49,427 nucleotides of DNA from Bacteroidetes bacterium 37-13 (GTDB taxonomy: Bacteria; Bacteroidota; Bacteroidia; Chitinophagales; LD1). Below the pieces are notes generated by a model that was not told where the DNA came from, did not search any database, and saw only the letters and a list, made by a program, of their open reading frames with translations. Made by a program: the position numbers and the translations under genes. Positions 36,491 through 44,776 of this stretch are shown here, piece by piece (the stretch's first letter is position 1; every line of letters begins with the position of its first letter). The stretch lies in NCBI GenBank assembly GCA_001897535.1, contig MKTC01000039.1, positions 1 through 49,427 of the forward strand, in the 5' to 3' direction.

Positions 36491-38326
36491 GTGGCTGGCA
36501 GATTTCTTTTTCTTGTTGCTTTTGTATTTGTATTAAGCGCTAAAAGCGTGTTTACACAAAGCGATAGCAGTGCCGTTTTGCGCAAGCAGGCAAACAAGCA
36601 AAAAGCCATGAAAGTGATAAACAAAACACTACACGTGCTTTCACTTTTAAACTATAGCGATAGAACTTACGACCGAACTTTTAGTGGTGCAGAAGCCTAC
36701 AAAATTTTTGAAGGAAAAGAAATTGAACGTATTGATGTTGAAATTTTACCTCCGTTTGGAGTTACTATTGATAAGCCTTACAACGACCGTTTTACTAAAT
36801 TTCAGCGGTTTGCAAACAGTATTCAATTTACCACTAAAGAGCGGATAGTACGCAACGATTTATTATTTACGGAAGGCGAAAAAGTGAAGCCGCAAAAGTT
36901 TACCGATACCGAAAGAAACATGTGGCAAGATGCCATTTACAAAGACTTAAAATTCGTACTGTGTGAGGCAGAAAACGACACTACTAAAGTGGTAGTAAAA
37001 GTAATTGTGCAGCAGCGTTGGAGTTGGAGTATTAGCACCAGTGCACAATTTGACAAAGCAATGCTCGGCATAGAATTTAAAAACATTGGAGGCTTGCCGC
37101 AGCGTATAACACAGCAAGTTTCTGCCAATTATAGAAAAGATAATCCGTACTTGGTTTTTGGAGAATACGAGTATTTAAACATTAGAAAATCGAGAATAAA
37201 CGTTTACGGAAAATATCTTTACCAACCCATAGAAAGAGGTGGAGACATTAGACTTTCGCGCAACTTTTTTAGCTCCGAATCGCACTGGGCAGCGCGAGTG
37301 AGCACAGGGCTTTACCAAAACAGTTCTATTATCCCAAATTCTTTGGCTGATGCTATAAAAGGAAAAACTTATTATAACTATCAAGATGCGTGGGGAGCAG
37401 TTGCGTTTAAAGTAAAAAACCCGAATTCCTCTACCGAAATTCACAAGATAATTTTAGCCGCGCGCTATTACCGCAAGCATTATGACGACCGCCCTTTCTC
37501 TATTAGCAAAGATAAGACTGTGCGATTTTTAAATAGAGAATATTACTTGGGCAGCGTGGGTTATGCCACTTGGAATTATTTTCAAGATGATAATGTATTC
37601 TTAAACGGAGGTTCGGAATACTTTCCTTTGGGCTTAAATTTCAATTGGGTATTCGGAGCTGAAAAAGATGAGAAATATGGTAGAAGATTTTACAACAACT
37701 TTAGAATGAGTTATTCCGCAGCATTTCCAAAGTTGTTTTACTTGAATACCGATTTTAGTTTAGGCGGTTACTACAACGGCAAAGATTTTCAACAAAAACT
37801 ATTTCAATATCGTTTGAGATTGTATTCTGCCAAAGTAAATTTGGGCAAGAAAATTTTCTTTAGGCAGTTCATTACTTTTAAGGCAAATGTTGGTTTTGAT
37901 CGCCCGAAAGATCGCGAGTTAATTTTAAATGATGCTACCGGTTTACGCGGTATGTACACCAGCCAACTCACCGCACAAAAAATCTATACCATCACACTCG
38001 AATCTGTACTTTACGGAAACTTTAAAGTTTTTGGATTTAATGGCTCTGTGGCACTTTTTGCCGATTTAGGTTGGCTACAAAACAATAAACCATATCAAAT
38101 GCAGGCAGTGCAAGGAATTGGCGCTTCTCTCCGGCTTCGGAACTTAAATTTTGGTATTGGCTATTTCGATTTCTCTTTAGTATTTTATCCTAACTTTTTA
38201 AATACACCTCAAAAGCCTTACACATTTTTATACGTACCTGAATTTTTAAAAGGTATTAGACAAGATAATTTGTTTGAATATTATTCTTTAGAGCCTGAAT
38301 ACAACGGGCAACCAACACTTCGCTAA
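36491..38326 (+). CDS. Omp85/BamA-like outer-membrane protein
   Basis: 611 residues with a GTG start giving a signal peptide, MAGRFLFLVAFVFVLSAKSVFTQ. The region about 75-175 resembles POTRA-like folds (AYKIFEGKEIERIDVEIL, NDLLFTEGEKVKPQKF, TTKVVVKVIVQQRW). From about 180 onward aromatic beta strands alternate, consistent with a 16-strand barrel, with LILNDATGLRGM near 480 matching the G-x-x-LRG-type loop of Omp85 surface-antigen proteins. It is shorter than BamA and has at most one or two POTRA units, so it is likely a TamA-like or accessory Omp85 protein. Its function is unproven. It ends 11 bases from the convergent nadE. Confidence 0.6.
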   Translation: MAGRFLFLVAFVFVLSAKSVFTQSDSSAVLRKQANKQKAMKVINKTLHVLSLLNYSDRTYDRTFSGAEAYKIFEGKEIERIDVEILPPFGVTIDKPYNDRFTKFQRFANSIQFTTKERIVRNDLLFTEGEKVKPQKFTDTERNMWQDAIYKDLKFVLCEAENDTTKVVVKVIVQQRWSWSISTSAQFDKAMLGIEFKNIGGLPQRITQQVSANYRKDNPYLVFGEYEYLNIRKSRINVYGKYLYQPIERGGDIRLSRNFFSSESHWAARVSTGLYQNSSIIPNSLADAIKGKTYYNYQDAWGAVAFKVKNPNSSTEIHKIILAARYYRKHYDDRPFSISKDKTVRFLNREYYLGSVGYATWNYFQDDNVFLNGGSEYFPLGLNFNWVFGAEKDEKYGRRFYNNFRMSYSAAFPKLFYLNTDFSLGGYYNGKDFQQKLFQYRLRLYSAKVNLGKKIFFRQFITFKANVGFDRPKDRELILNDATGLRGMYTSQLTAQKIYTITLESVLYGNFKVFGFNGSVALFADLGWLQNNKPYQMQAVQGIGASLRLRNLNFGIGYFDFSLVFYPNFLNTPQKPYTFLYVPEFLKGIRQDNLFEYYSLEPEYNGQPTLR

Positions 38327-38337
38327 GCCTAAAAAAT

Positions 38338-39978
38338 TCAACTTAACGGTTTGTAGTTTCCTTCTATCGGCATACGCCTTCCCATGCCAAATGCTTTTGG
38401 CGAAACACGTAGTATTGGCGCTGCTTGGAAACGCTTCCATTCATTCATATTCACCATGCGTAATGTACGTTTTACCGTACTTTCATCAAAACCTTGTGCC
38501 ATAATTTCAGCAGCATCTTTACATTCTTCAATATAGGCAAAAAGTATTTTATCCAGCAAATCATATTCGGGAAGCGAATCAGAATCTTTTTGGTTCGGGC
38601 GAAGCTCTGCCGAAGGCGCTTTTGTAATGATATTTTCAGGAATTATTTCACCATTTCTATTTATCCATTTTGCCAATTCATACACTTGTGTTTTATACAC
38701 ATCGCCCAGCACACTAATTCCTCCACACATATCGCCATACAGCGTTCCATAGCCAACTGCAGCTTCACTTTTATTGGTAGTATTCAACAAAATATAACCA
38801 AATTTATTGCTGAAAGCCATGAGCAAAATACCTCTTGCCCGCGCTTGCATATTTTCTTCGGTAACATTAAACGGCAAGTCTTTAAAAAATGGTTCCGTTT
38901 GCGCTTGCAGCTTTTCAAATATTGGTTGAATAGAAATAGTTTCGTGCTTCACTTGCAAGTTACTGCATAGCTGAAGCGCATCATCAATTGAATGTTGCGA
39001 ACTAAACTGCGAAGGCAACAAAAGGCAAAACACATTTTCGTTCCCCAATGCTTCTACCGCAAGTTGCAAAACCAAGGCAGAATCTATACCACCGCTTAAA
39101 CCTAAAATTGCTTTCTTAAAACCGAGCTTTTTAAAGTAATCGCGAATGCCTAAAACCAATGCAGTATGTATAAGTTCAATTGGTTCTTTTATCTGTTGCT
39201 CGGTTGAAGTTTTTACTTCCTCAAACACATTTACGGTTTCAATTTTTTCTTCAAAAACCGGAAGTTGCACTAAGCAGTTTCCATCTTTTTGAAGTACCAT
39301 ACTACCGCCATCAAAAATCAATTCTGTTTGCGCGCCAATTTGGTTTACATACACAAACGGAATTTGATAACGAGCCACATTTGCCTTTAAAACTTGTAAT
39401 CTTTCGTGCTGCTGTGTATAAGAAAAAGGTGAAGCAGAAAGATTTACCACAAAATCGGGTTGTAGCAAAATAAGTTTATCTAATGGCGAAGACTTGTAAA
39501 GCGGATTTTTGTTGCCTACATTCCATATATCTTCGCAAATTGTTACTGCTATTTTTTTGCCTTTAAAATGCAATAATTCAAACGTACTATTCGGCTCAAA
39601 ATAGCGGTATTCATCAAATACATCATAAGTTGGCAACAGCGCTTTATGAAACACTTGCTTTACTTTTCCTTCGTGAATAAACACTGCTGCATTAAACAGT
39701 TTCTTTCCTTTTTCTGCAATGTTTACAACAGGAGCGCCAACTAAAATTCCAACATTCAAATTAGCAGCCGCGATTCGATCTAAAGCATTATTACATTCTT
39801 CAACAAACTGTTCGTAAGTTAAAAAATCTCTTGCCGGATAACCACAAATACTAAGTTCGCTAAACACCACCAAGTCTGCATTTTCATTCACGGCTTGTTG
39901 GGCGGCATCAATTATTTTAGAAACATTCAACTCAAAATTTCCTACTTGGAAGTTGAGTTGCGCAATGGTTATTTTCAT
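38338..39978 (-). CDS. nadE: Glutamine-dependent NAD+ synthetase
   Basis: 546 residues, starting at MKITIAQLNFQVGNF; an ATG 12 bases upstream is possible but adds MNKQ only. The N-terminal nitrilase-type glutaminase carries the Glu in FSELSICGYPARD, Lys in HKALLPTYDVF and Cys in VTICEDIWN. The C-terminal synthetase has the pyrophosphate loop LGLSGGIDSALV (about 294), then NTTNKSEAAVGYGTLYGDM and RPNQKDSDSLPEYDLLD. It converts nicotinate adenine dinucleotide to NAD+ with ammonia from glutamine. It is separated from the upstream repeat gene by a terminator. Confidence 0.97.
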   Translation of the reverse strand: MKITIAQLNFQVGNFELNVSKIIDAAQQAVNENADLVVFSELSICGYPARDFLTYEQFVEECNNALDRIAAANLNVGILVGAPVVNIAEKGKKLFNAAVFIHEGKVKQVFHKALLPTYDVFDEYRYFEPNSTFELLHFKGKKIAVTICEDIWNVGNKNPLYKSSPLDKLILLQPDFVVNLSASPFSYTQQHERLQVLKANVARYQIPFVYVNQIGAQTELIFDGGSMVLQKDGNCLVQLPVFEEKIETVNVFEEVKTSTEQQIKEPIELIHTALVLGIRDYFKKLGFKKAILGLSGGIDSALVLQLAVEALGNENVFCLLLPSQFSSQHSIDDALQLCSNLQVKHETISIQPIFEKLQAQTEPFFKDLPFNVTEENMQARARGILLMAFSNKFGYILLNTTNKSEAAVGYGTLYGDMCGGISVLGDVYKTQVYELAKWINRNGEIIPENIITKAPSAELRPNQKDSDSLPEYDLLDKILFAYIEECKDAAEIMAQGFDESTVKRTLRMVNMNEWKRFQAAPILRVSPKAFGMGRRMPIEGNYKPLS

Positions 39979-40013
39979 CTGTTTATTCAAATAAAATTTG
40001 GAGCGCTAAGGTG

Positions 40014-40065
40014 AAAAAATTAAGCCGATTGTGTATCTGAATTTTCACGAAACACAATCGGCTTA
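40014..40065 (-). terminator. Terminator after the repeat protein gene
   Basis: TAAGCCGATTGTGT (40021-40034) pairs perfectly with ACACAATCGGCTTA (40052-40065), a 14-bp stem with a 17-base loop. On the minus strand it runs into AATTTTTTC. It lies 26 bases past the stop of the repeat gene and upstream of nadE. Confidence 0.85.
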
Positions 40066-40091
40066 AAAATCTTTTAAAGCAAACGATTAAG

Positions 40092-43000
40092 CTATCGCAA
40101 CAAAATAATTGTTCCCGATACTTTGTGTGTGGTTAGCACATCATACGTTACGCTCAAATGGTAAGAGTAAACTCCGGGTTCAACTTTTTTGCCACCATAG
40201 TAGCCGTCCCAACCCAAGTTTTCATTTTTAGTTTCAAATACTTTTTCGCCCCAGCGGTTGTAAACTTTCAATTCCATTTGTTTAATGCCGCTTCCTTCAA
40301 TTTTAAATATATCATTCACACCATCATCATTCGGTGAAAACAAATTCGGCACATACAAAGCCGGTTTTTCAATCACATTCACCCAGTTTGTTCTTGTAAA
40401 AGTATCAGCACAGCCACCTGCAACAGATGCAATTAAAGTTACGGTATAAACTCCTTTTTGCGCATAAACATGTTGAGGTTGTGCGTCTGCTCCAATATTT
40501 CCATCTCCAAAATCCCAAGCCCAAGTATCGGCATTGGTGCTTGTGTTGGTTATTTCTAAAGCATCTTGATTTTGTATAAGTGTAGTTTGGCTTGCCGTAA
40601 ACTGTGCAGTAGGTTTTTGTGTAACCACTACTGCTTTTGTAGTTGTATCGCTGCAATTTGCAGTGCTTGCTTTCAACACTACATTAAAAGTTCCACCATT
40701 AGTATAAGTATAAGCCGGAGAAAAATCTGTTGATGTTGCTCCATCACCAAAACTCCAAGCATAATCAGTTGCGCCACTTGAAAGATTATTAAATAATATT
40801 TCCTGTCCGGTACATTTCGGGTCGAAAATAAAGTCTGCTACCGGAGTAGGATTTTCAGTAATCGTTACGCTATTGCTATCAACGCAATTATTGGCATCTG
40901 TTACCGTAACAGTGTAAGTTCCTTGTGTTAAAGTTGCTGTTGCCGTTGCATCACCGCTACTCCAAGCATAAGTTGTTCCTCCGGTAGCAGTAATCGTTGT
41001 GTTGCCACCTGAGCAGTAACTCATGTTTCCTATAAATGCAATATTCGGAAGCGGATTTTCTACTACTGTGGCTGTAGCCGTAGCGGTGCAATTATTGGCA
41101 TCTGTAACCGTAACTGTATAGCTTCCTTGTGTTACCGTAACACTTGCAGCAGCAGTATTTCCTGCATCGTTCCATACAAAATTTGGTGCGCTGCTATTTG
41201 CTGTTAAAGTAGTATTTAAACCTGCACAATAGTTTAATGTTCCTGTAATGTTTACTGTTGGCGTTGGAAACTGTGCTGCATTGCTAAACGAAGCACTTGG
41301 AGGTGAAGTACAAGCTCCGTCTGTAGCTTCAACAGTGTAACTTGTGCCCGGTGTTGTTCCTGAAATAACACCACCTGCACCTACTGTTGGCCCGGCAGGA
41401 GTGAAAACATACGAAAGATTTGCCACATAGTTTGTAACTGTAGTAACTCCATCAGAAGTACAACTTTCAGGTGTAGAAGTTAATGTTGGAGTACTTGGTG
41501 GTGCAGTTATGCCGCCATTGCTAAACGGTGCGCTCGCTTGCGAAGTACAAGTGCCATCGTTTGCATCTACGGTGTAACTTGTGCCCGTAACCATTCCTGT
41601 TATGGCACCGCCTCCACCAACTGTTGGACCTGCTGGTGTAAAAGTATAAGTGTAAGCCGCATTATAGTTTCCTATTGCGCTGCTGCCATCTGCTAAACAT
41701 GTTGCAGGTGTTGAATTGATTGTTGGTGTTGCAGGAGCAACCAATTGTGGTGCATTACTAAAAGTTGCACTTGCTTGCGAAGGGCAAGTGCCATCATTTG
41801 CCACTACAGTATAACCTGTTCCTGTTACCATGCCTGTTATTGCACCAGGAGCAACCACTGTTGGTCCTGTAGGTGTAAATGTATAAGTATAAGTAGCATT
41901 AAAGTTACTAATACCACTACCGCCATCGGCTGTGCAGCTTGGTGGCAAACTTGCAATAGTTGGTGCTGCCGGTGCTGTTAATTGTGGGGCATTGCTAAAT
42001 GATGCACTCGCTTGCGAAGGGCAAGTGCCGTCATTAGCAATTACAGTATAACTTGTTCCTGTTACCATTCCGGAAATTACACCCGGAGCAGCTACCGTTG
42101 GCCCTGCCGGAGAAAATGTATAAGTATAAGTTGCATTAAAATTACTAATGCCGCTGCCGCCATCGGCTGTGCAGCTTGGTGGTAAACTTGCAATAGTTGG
42201 TGCAGCAGGTGCTGTTAATTGTGCTGCATTACTAAATGCGCTGCTTGGCTGCGATGTACATGCACCGTCATCTGCAATTACAGTATAACTTGTGCCTACT
42301 ACCATTCCGGAAATTACTCCCGGAGCAGCAACTGTTGGGCCTGTTGGTGTAAATACATAAGTATAAGTTGAAACATAATTACTAATTCCACTCATGCCAT
42401 CTGCTGAGCAAGTTGGCGGTGTTGCAAGAATTGTTGGTGCTACCGGAGGTGCAGTTGCTGCACTATTGCTAAATGAAGCAGTAGGGGCAGAAGGGCAATT
42501 TCCATCGCTTGCCACTAAAGTATAACTTGTGCCATTTACCATTCCGGTAATTGTGCCGCCTGCGCCTGCTGTTGGCCCTGTAGGCGTAAAAGTATAAGTA
42601 TAAGCAGCATTGTAATTTGCTATTGAACTGCTGCCCGCAGCCAAACAAGTAGCGGCAACAGAATTGATTGTAGGCGTAGCTGTTGGCACTAATTGCGCTG
42701 CCACGCTAAAACTACTGCTTGGTGTAGAATTGCAAGCGCCATCGTTGGCCACAACAGTATAATTAGTTCCTGCTGTTGCACTTGAAATAACACCACCAGC
42801 ACCTACAGAAGGTCCGCTTGGGCTAAAAGTATAGGTATAAGCTGCATTGTAATTAGTAATAGTTGCTCCACCATCTGCTCCGCAACTTGCCGCAGAAGTT
42901 GTAACTGAAGGAGTTGCCGGTGGCGCTGTTTGAGCAGCATTGCTAAATGAAGCACTTGCATTGGAATTGCAACCATTTATTCTTGCTACAACGGTGTAGC

Positions 43001-43886
43001 TTGTTCCTGTTGTCATTCCCGAAATTGTTCCCGGTGCTGCAACCGTAGGCCCTGCCGGTGTAAATACATAAGTTGCCGCAGGATCGTAATTGCTTACAGT
43101 GCTACTGCCGGCAGCTAAACATGTAGCAGGAGTAGATGTAATTGTAGGAGTAGTAGGTAATACAAGTGGACCGTTGTAGGTGATAAAAATTACACCCGGA
43201 GCACCATTGCCACCTCCAGAATCTCCACCTCCAGCAGCACCGCCACCATAATTATTACCATTCTTATTACAGCTATTACAACCAAAAGCACCTCCCGCAC
43301 CTCCGCTTGGGCCCGCAGCCGCACCTCCTGCACCACCGGTTCCACCACTACCACCACTACCAGCAGATCCTGTAGTATTAGTACTTCCGCCACTTGCTGC
43401 TCCTCCTGCTCCTCCACTTCCCGTACTTCCATTTCTAGTTCTCCCTCCTGTGCCTTGAGAGCCACCATTCGCAACTAAATTTGCTCCTGTACCAGAGAAA
43501 GTACTATTCCCCCCATTACTACCATTATCTCCGTGACTAGAGTCTCCTCCATTACTTCCTCCGCAACCGCCTGCACCTACTGTAAAATTATACGTAGTTC
43601 CTGGAGCTACGGTAAATGTGAGTGTAGTATAACCGCCTCCGCCTCCGCCTCCGCCTCCGCGTGTATTGTATAAGCCTCCATTACTTCCACCACCTCCGCC
43701 TCCGCCTCCGCCTCCGCCTCCATAAACTTCAACTGTTATAGATGTAACGCCACAAGGAACAGTCCAAGTATTTGTTACAGGTGAGTTACAACCACCCCCA
43801 GTAAGTGTAACATCTTGGGCTATTCCCAATAAAGGAAAAATAGCTAATAACAATAATAAAACAATCAGGTAAAAACCTTTCTTCAT
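40092..43886 (-). CDS. Large T9SS (type B) repeat surface protein with glycine-rich and PKD domains
   Basis: 1264 residues, start at the ATG giving MKKGFYLIVLLLLLAIFPLL, a signal peptide ending near GIAQ. Order: a short Cys-containing strand region; a glycine-rich region (about 55-235) with runs of ten and nine Gly; eight tandem Ig/fibronectin-like repeats of about 79 residues (about 240-870), each with two Cys likely forming a disulfide; two short domains with NYCAG/SYCSGGNTT; two PKD domains (YAWSFGDGATS, WAWDFGDGNIG); and a type B T9SS/CHU_C domain (NLFSPNDDGVNDIFKIEG, YNRWGEKVFE). It is therefore a long surface stalk, probably an adhesin or matrix protein. It has a strong downstream terminator and its own promoter. 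Confidence 0.85.
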   Translation of the reverse strand: MKKGFYLIVLLLLLAIFPLLGIAQDVTLTGGGCNSPVTNTWTVPCGVTSITVEVYGGGGGGGGGGGGSNGGLYNTRGGGGGGGGGYTTLTFTVAPGTTYNFTVGAGGCGGSNGGDSSHGDNGSNGGNSTFSGTGANLVANGGSQGTGGRTRNGSTGSGGAGGAASGGSTNTTGSAGSGGSGGTGGAGGAAAGPSGGAGGAFGCNSCNKNGNNYGGGAAGGGDSGGGNGAPGVIFITYNGPLVLPTTPTITSTPATCLAAGSSTVSNYDPAATYVFTPAGPTVAAPGTISGMTTGTSYTVVARINGCNSNASASFSNAAQTAPPATPSVTTSAASCGADGGATITNYNAAYTYTFSPSGPSVGAGGVISSATAGTNYTVVANDGACNSTPSSSFSVAAQLVPTATPTINSVAATCLAAGSSSIANYNAAYTYTFTPTGPTAGAGGTITGMVNGTSYTLVASDGNCPSAPTASFSNSAATAPPVAPTILATPPTCSADGMSGISNYVSTYTYVFTPTGPTVAAPGVISGMVVGTSYTVIADDGACTSQPSSAFSNAAQLTAPAAPTIASLPPSCTADGGSGISNFNATYTYTFSPAGPTVAAPGVISGMVTGTSYTVIANDGTCPSQASASFSNAPQLTAPAAPTIASLPPSCTADGGSGISNFNATYTYTFTPTGPTVVAPGAITGMVTGTGYTVVANDGTCPSQASATFSNAPQLVAPATPTINSTPATCLADGSSAIGNYNAAYTYTFTPAGPTVGGGGAITGMVTGTSYTVDANDGTCTSQASAPFSNGGITAPPSTPTLTSTPESCTSDGVTTVTNYVANLSYVFTPAGPTVGAGGVISGTTPGTSYTVEATDGACTSPPSASFSNAAQFPTPTVNITGTLNYCAGLNTTLTANSSAPNFVWNDAGNTAAASVTVTQGSYTVTVTDANNCTATATATVVENPLPNIAFIGNMSYCSGGNTTITATGGTTYAWSSGDATATATLTQGTYTVTVTDANNCVDSNSVTITENPTPVADFIFDPKCTGQEILFNNLSSGATDYAWSFGDGATSTDFSPAYTYTNGGTFNVVLKASTANCSDTTTKAVVVTQKPTAQFTASQTTLIQNQDALEITNTSTNADTWAWDFGDGNIGADAQPQHVYAQKGVYTVTLIASVAGGCADTFTRTNWVNVIEKPALYVPNLFSPNDDGVNDIFKIEGSGIKQMELKVYNRWGEKVFETKNENLGWDGYYGGKKVEPGVYSYHLSVTYDVLTTHKVSGTIILLR
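41270..43166 (-). repeat. Eight in-frame tandem repeats of about 237 bases
   Basis: Each unit encodes about 79 residues in the pattern APxxPTI..., a Cys near position 16, NYNAAYTYTF-P-GPTV, GxISGMVTGTSYTV, DGxC, ASFSNAAQ. I count eight: Cys-containing starts CLAAG, CGADG, CLAAG, CSADG, CTADG, CTADG, CLADG, CTSDG. Units five and six are nearly identical in protein, indicating recent duplication or gene conversion. Confidence 0.85.
43633..43661 (-). repeat. Hexanucleotide microsatellite, Gly-coding (distal)
   Basis: About 4.8 copies of CCGCCT over 29 bases; on the coding strand AGGCGG encodes Gly-Gly. A change of one unit adds or removes two glycines in frame. Confidence 0.8.
43693..43721 (-). 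repeat. Hexanucleotide microsatellite, Gly-coding (proximal)
   Basis: About 4.8 copies of CCTCCG over 29 bases, the same length and unit as the neighbouring array 31 bases away, encoding the first polyglycine run. Confidence 0.8.
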
Positions 43887-43907
43887 AATCTTATTCTGAA
43901 TTTGAGC

Positions 43908-43915
43908 CAAAGTTA
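43908..43915 (-). promoter_or_regulatory. Candidate -7 box for the repeat protein
   Basis: On the minus strand TAACTTTG (43915-43908) is an exact TAnnTTTG, 21 bases before the ATG at 43886. A TTTG lies 30 bases further upstream, too far for the usual -33, so support is partial. Confidence 0.4.
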
Positions 43916-44125
43916 AAAATAAAGTTTTTTTGTGCTACTTACTTACAAACAATTTAAAAAGTATCCTTCTTTAAACGATTTGATAAATTTAGTTTGCTCA
44001 ATAGTATTTGATTGAAAAACTACACAAAAGGTTGCATATATATTTATCAAATATCATCTGATTTTTAAAATTTGCTATGGGCTTTTTACTTTCACTCGTT
44101 TTGAAAATATTATCATTGTTATTAG

Positions 44126-44647
44126 ATGCAGAACCAAAAATATTTTAGCTGGAAGCGGCAATTAGTAGTAGCTATTTGCACTTTTCTTTTTATTGGTCTT
44201 TTATATTTTTTAATTCCGGGCTATCGCTGGGCAGTAGAGGAAATTGGTTTTAGAAATTTAAACTTGGTTAATAAAATTGAGGAAAAAAGAAAAAGTGAAA
44301 ATTTACCGCCACTAAATGTTCATGAGAAACGTGCCTTTAAAATTGAAGGTTATTACTACTTGCAACTTTTAAACACCTCAACACCACAAGATGCGGTAAT
44401 TTTACTTCCGCCAAGGAGTGTTACACATGGCACCCGCCACGAGTTTGTAAACTCCAGCGAGTGGGTTGCTTACTTTATTTATCCGCGTTTGTGCATTGGT
44501 TATGATGAGCGATTTAAAAACCCGGAATTGTATTCTAAAGTTACACACGTTGCTATCGTAAACGGTTGGGGTTATGAGTTCCTAAAATATCCTATTGAAA
44601 AGAAAGAAGAAGAGGCAGTGTTGCCTATCGAAAAACCTAAGCAATAA
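44126..44647 (+). CDS. Unknown single-pass membrane protein
   Basis: 173 residues. A basic N-terminus (NQKYFSWKRQ) is followed by one hydrophobic helix (about 12-30), so it is probably anchored in the inner membrane with the remainder outside. The body contains YYYLQLLNTSTPQDAVILLPPRSV and YFIYPRLCIGYDERFKN, with no family I recognise. The tail is Glu/Lys/Pro-rich. It is divergent from the repeat adhesin gene (239-base gap), with a MITE-like repeat immediately after its stop. It is a plausible real gene because the frame has coherent membrane topology and codon use like its neighbours. Confidence 0.65.
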   Translation: MQNQKYFSWKRQLVVAICTFLFIGLLYFLIPGYRWAVEEIGFRNLNLVNKIEEKRKSENLPPLNVHEKRAFKIEGYYYLQLLNTSTPQDAVILLPPRSVTHGTRHEFVNSSEWVAYFIYPRLCIGYDERFKNPELYSKVTHVAIVNGWGYEFLKYPIEKKEEEAVLPIEKPKQ

Positions 44648-44650
44648 AAG

Positions 44651-44772
44651 TTATACCGATTGGATATTCGTAATAATCCAATTACATTGTCCTAAACGAC
44701 TATCATCCCGATAGCTATCGGGAGCATTATACAATATATTATTGGACTAATTTATAAATCAATTTGGTATTA
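44651..44772. repeat. MITE/REP-like intergenic element, copy A
   Basis: 122 bases. The left end TTATACCGATTGGATATTCG and the right end (reverse complement TAATACCAAATTGATTTATA) form an imperfect terminal inverted repeat. The middle holds a perfect 16-base palindrome CCCGATAGCTATCGGG (44707-44722). The outer parts match copy B at 49043-49141 almost base for base in the same orientation; copy B lacks the palindrome and the bases before it. It lies between the small membrane-protein gene and the dnaE stop. Confidence 0.8.
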
Positions 44773-44776
44773 CTTT

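Noticed and set aside
41745-41981. Cys-rich ORF opposite the repeat protein
   Set aside because: It is the antisense shadow of Gly/Ala/Thr-rich repeats; the same pattern repeats with the unit.
41270-43166. Regularly spaced 237-base repeats as a possible CRISPR or satellite array
   Set aside because: The repeats are in frame, encode a conserved Ig-like unit within one long gene and have no spacer structure.
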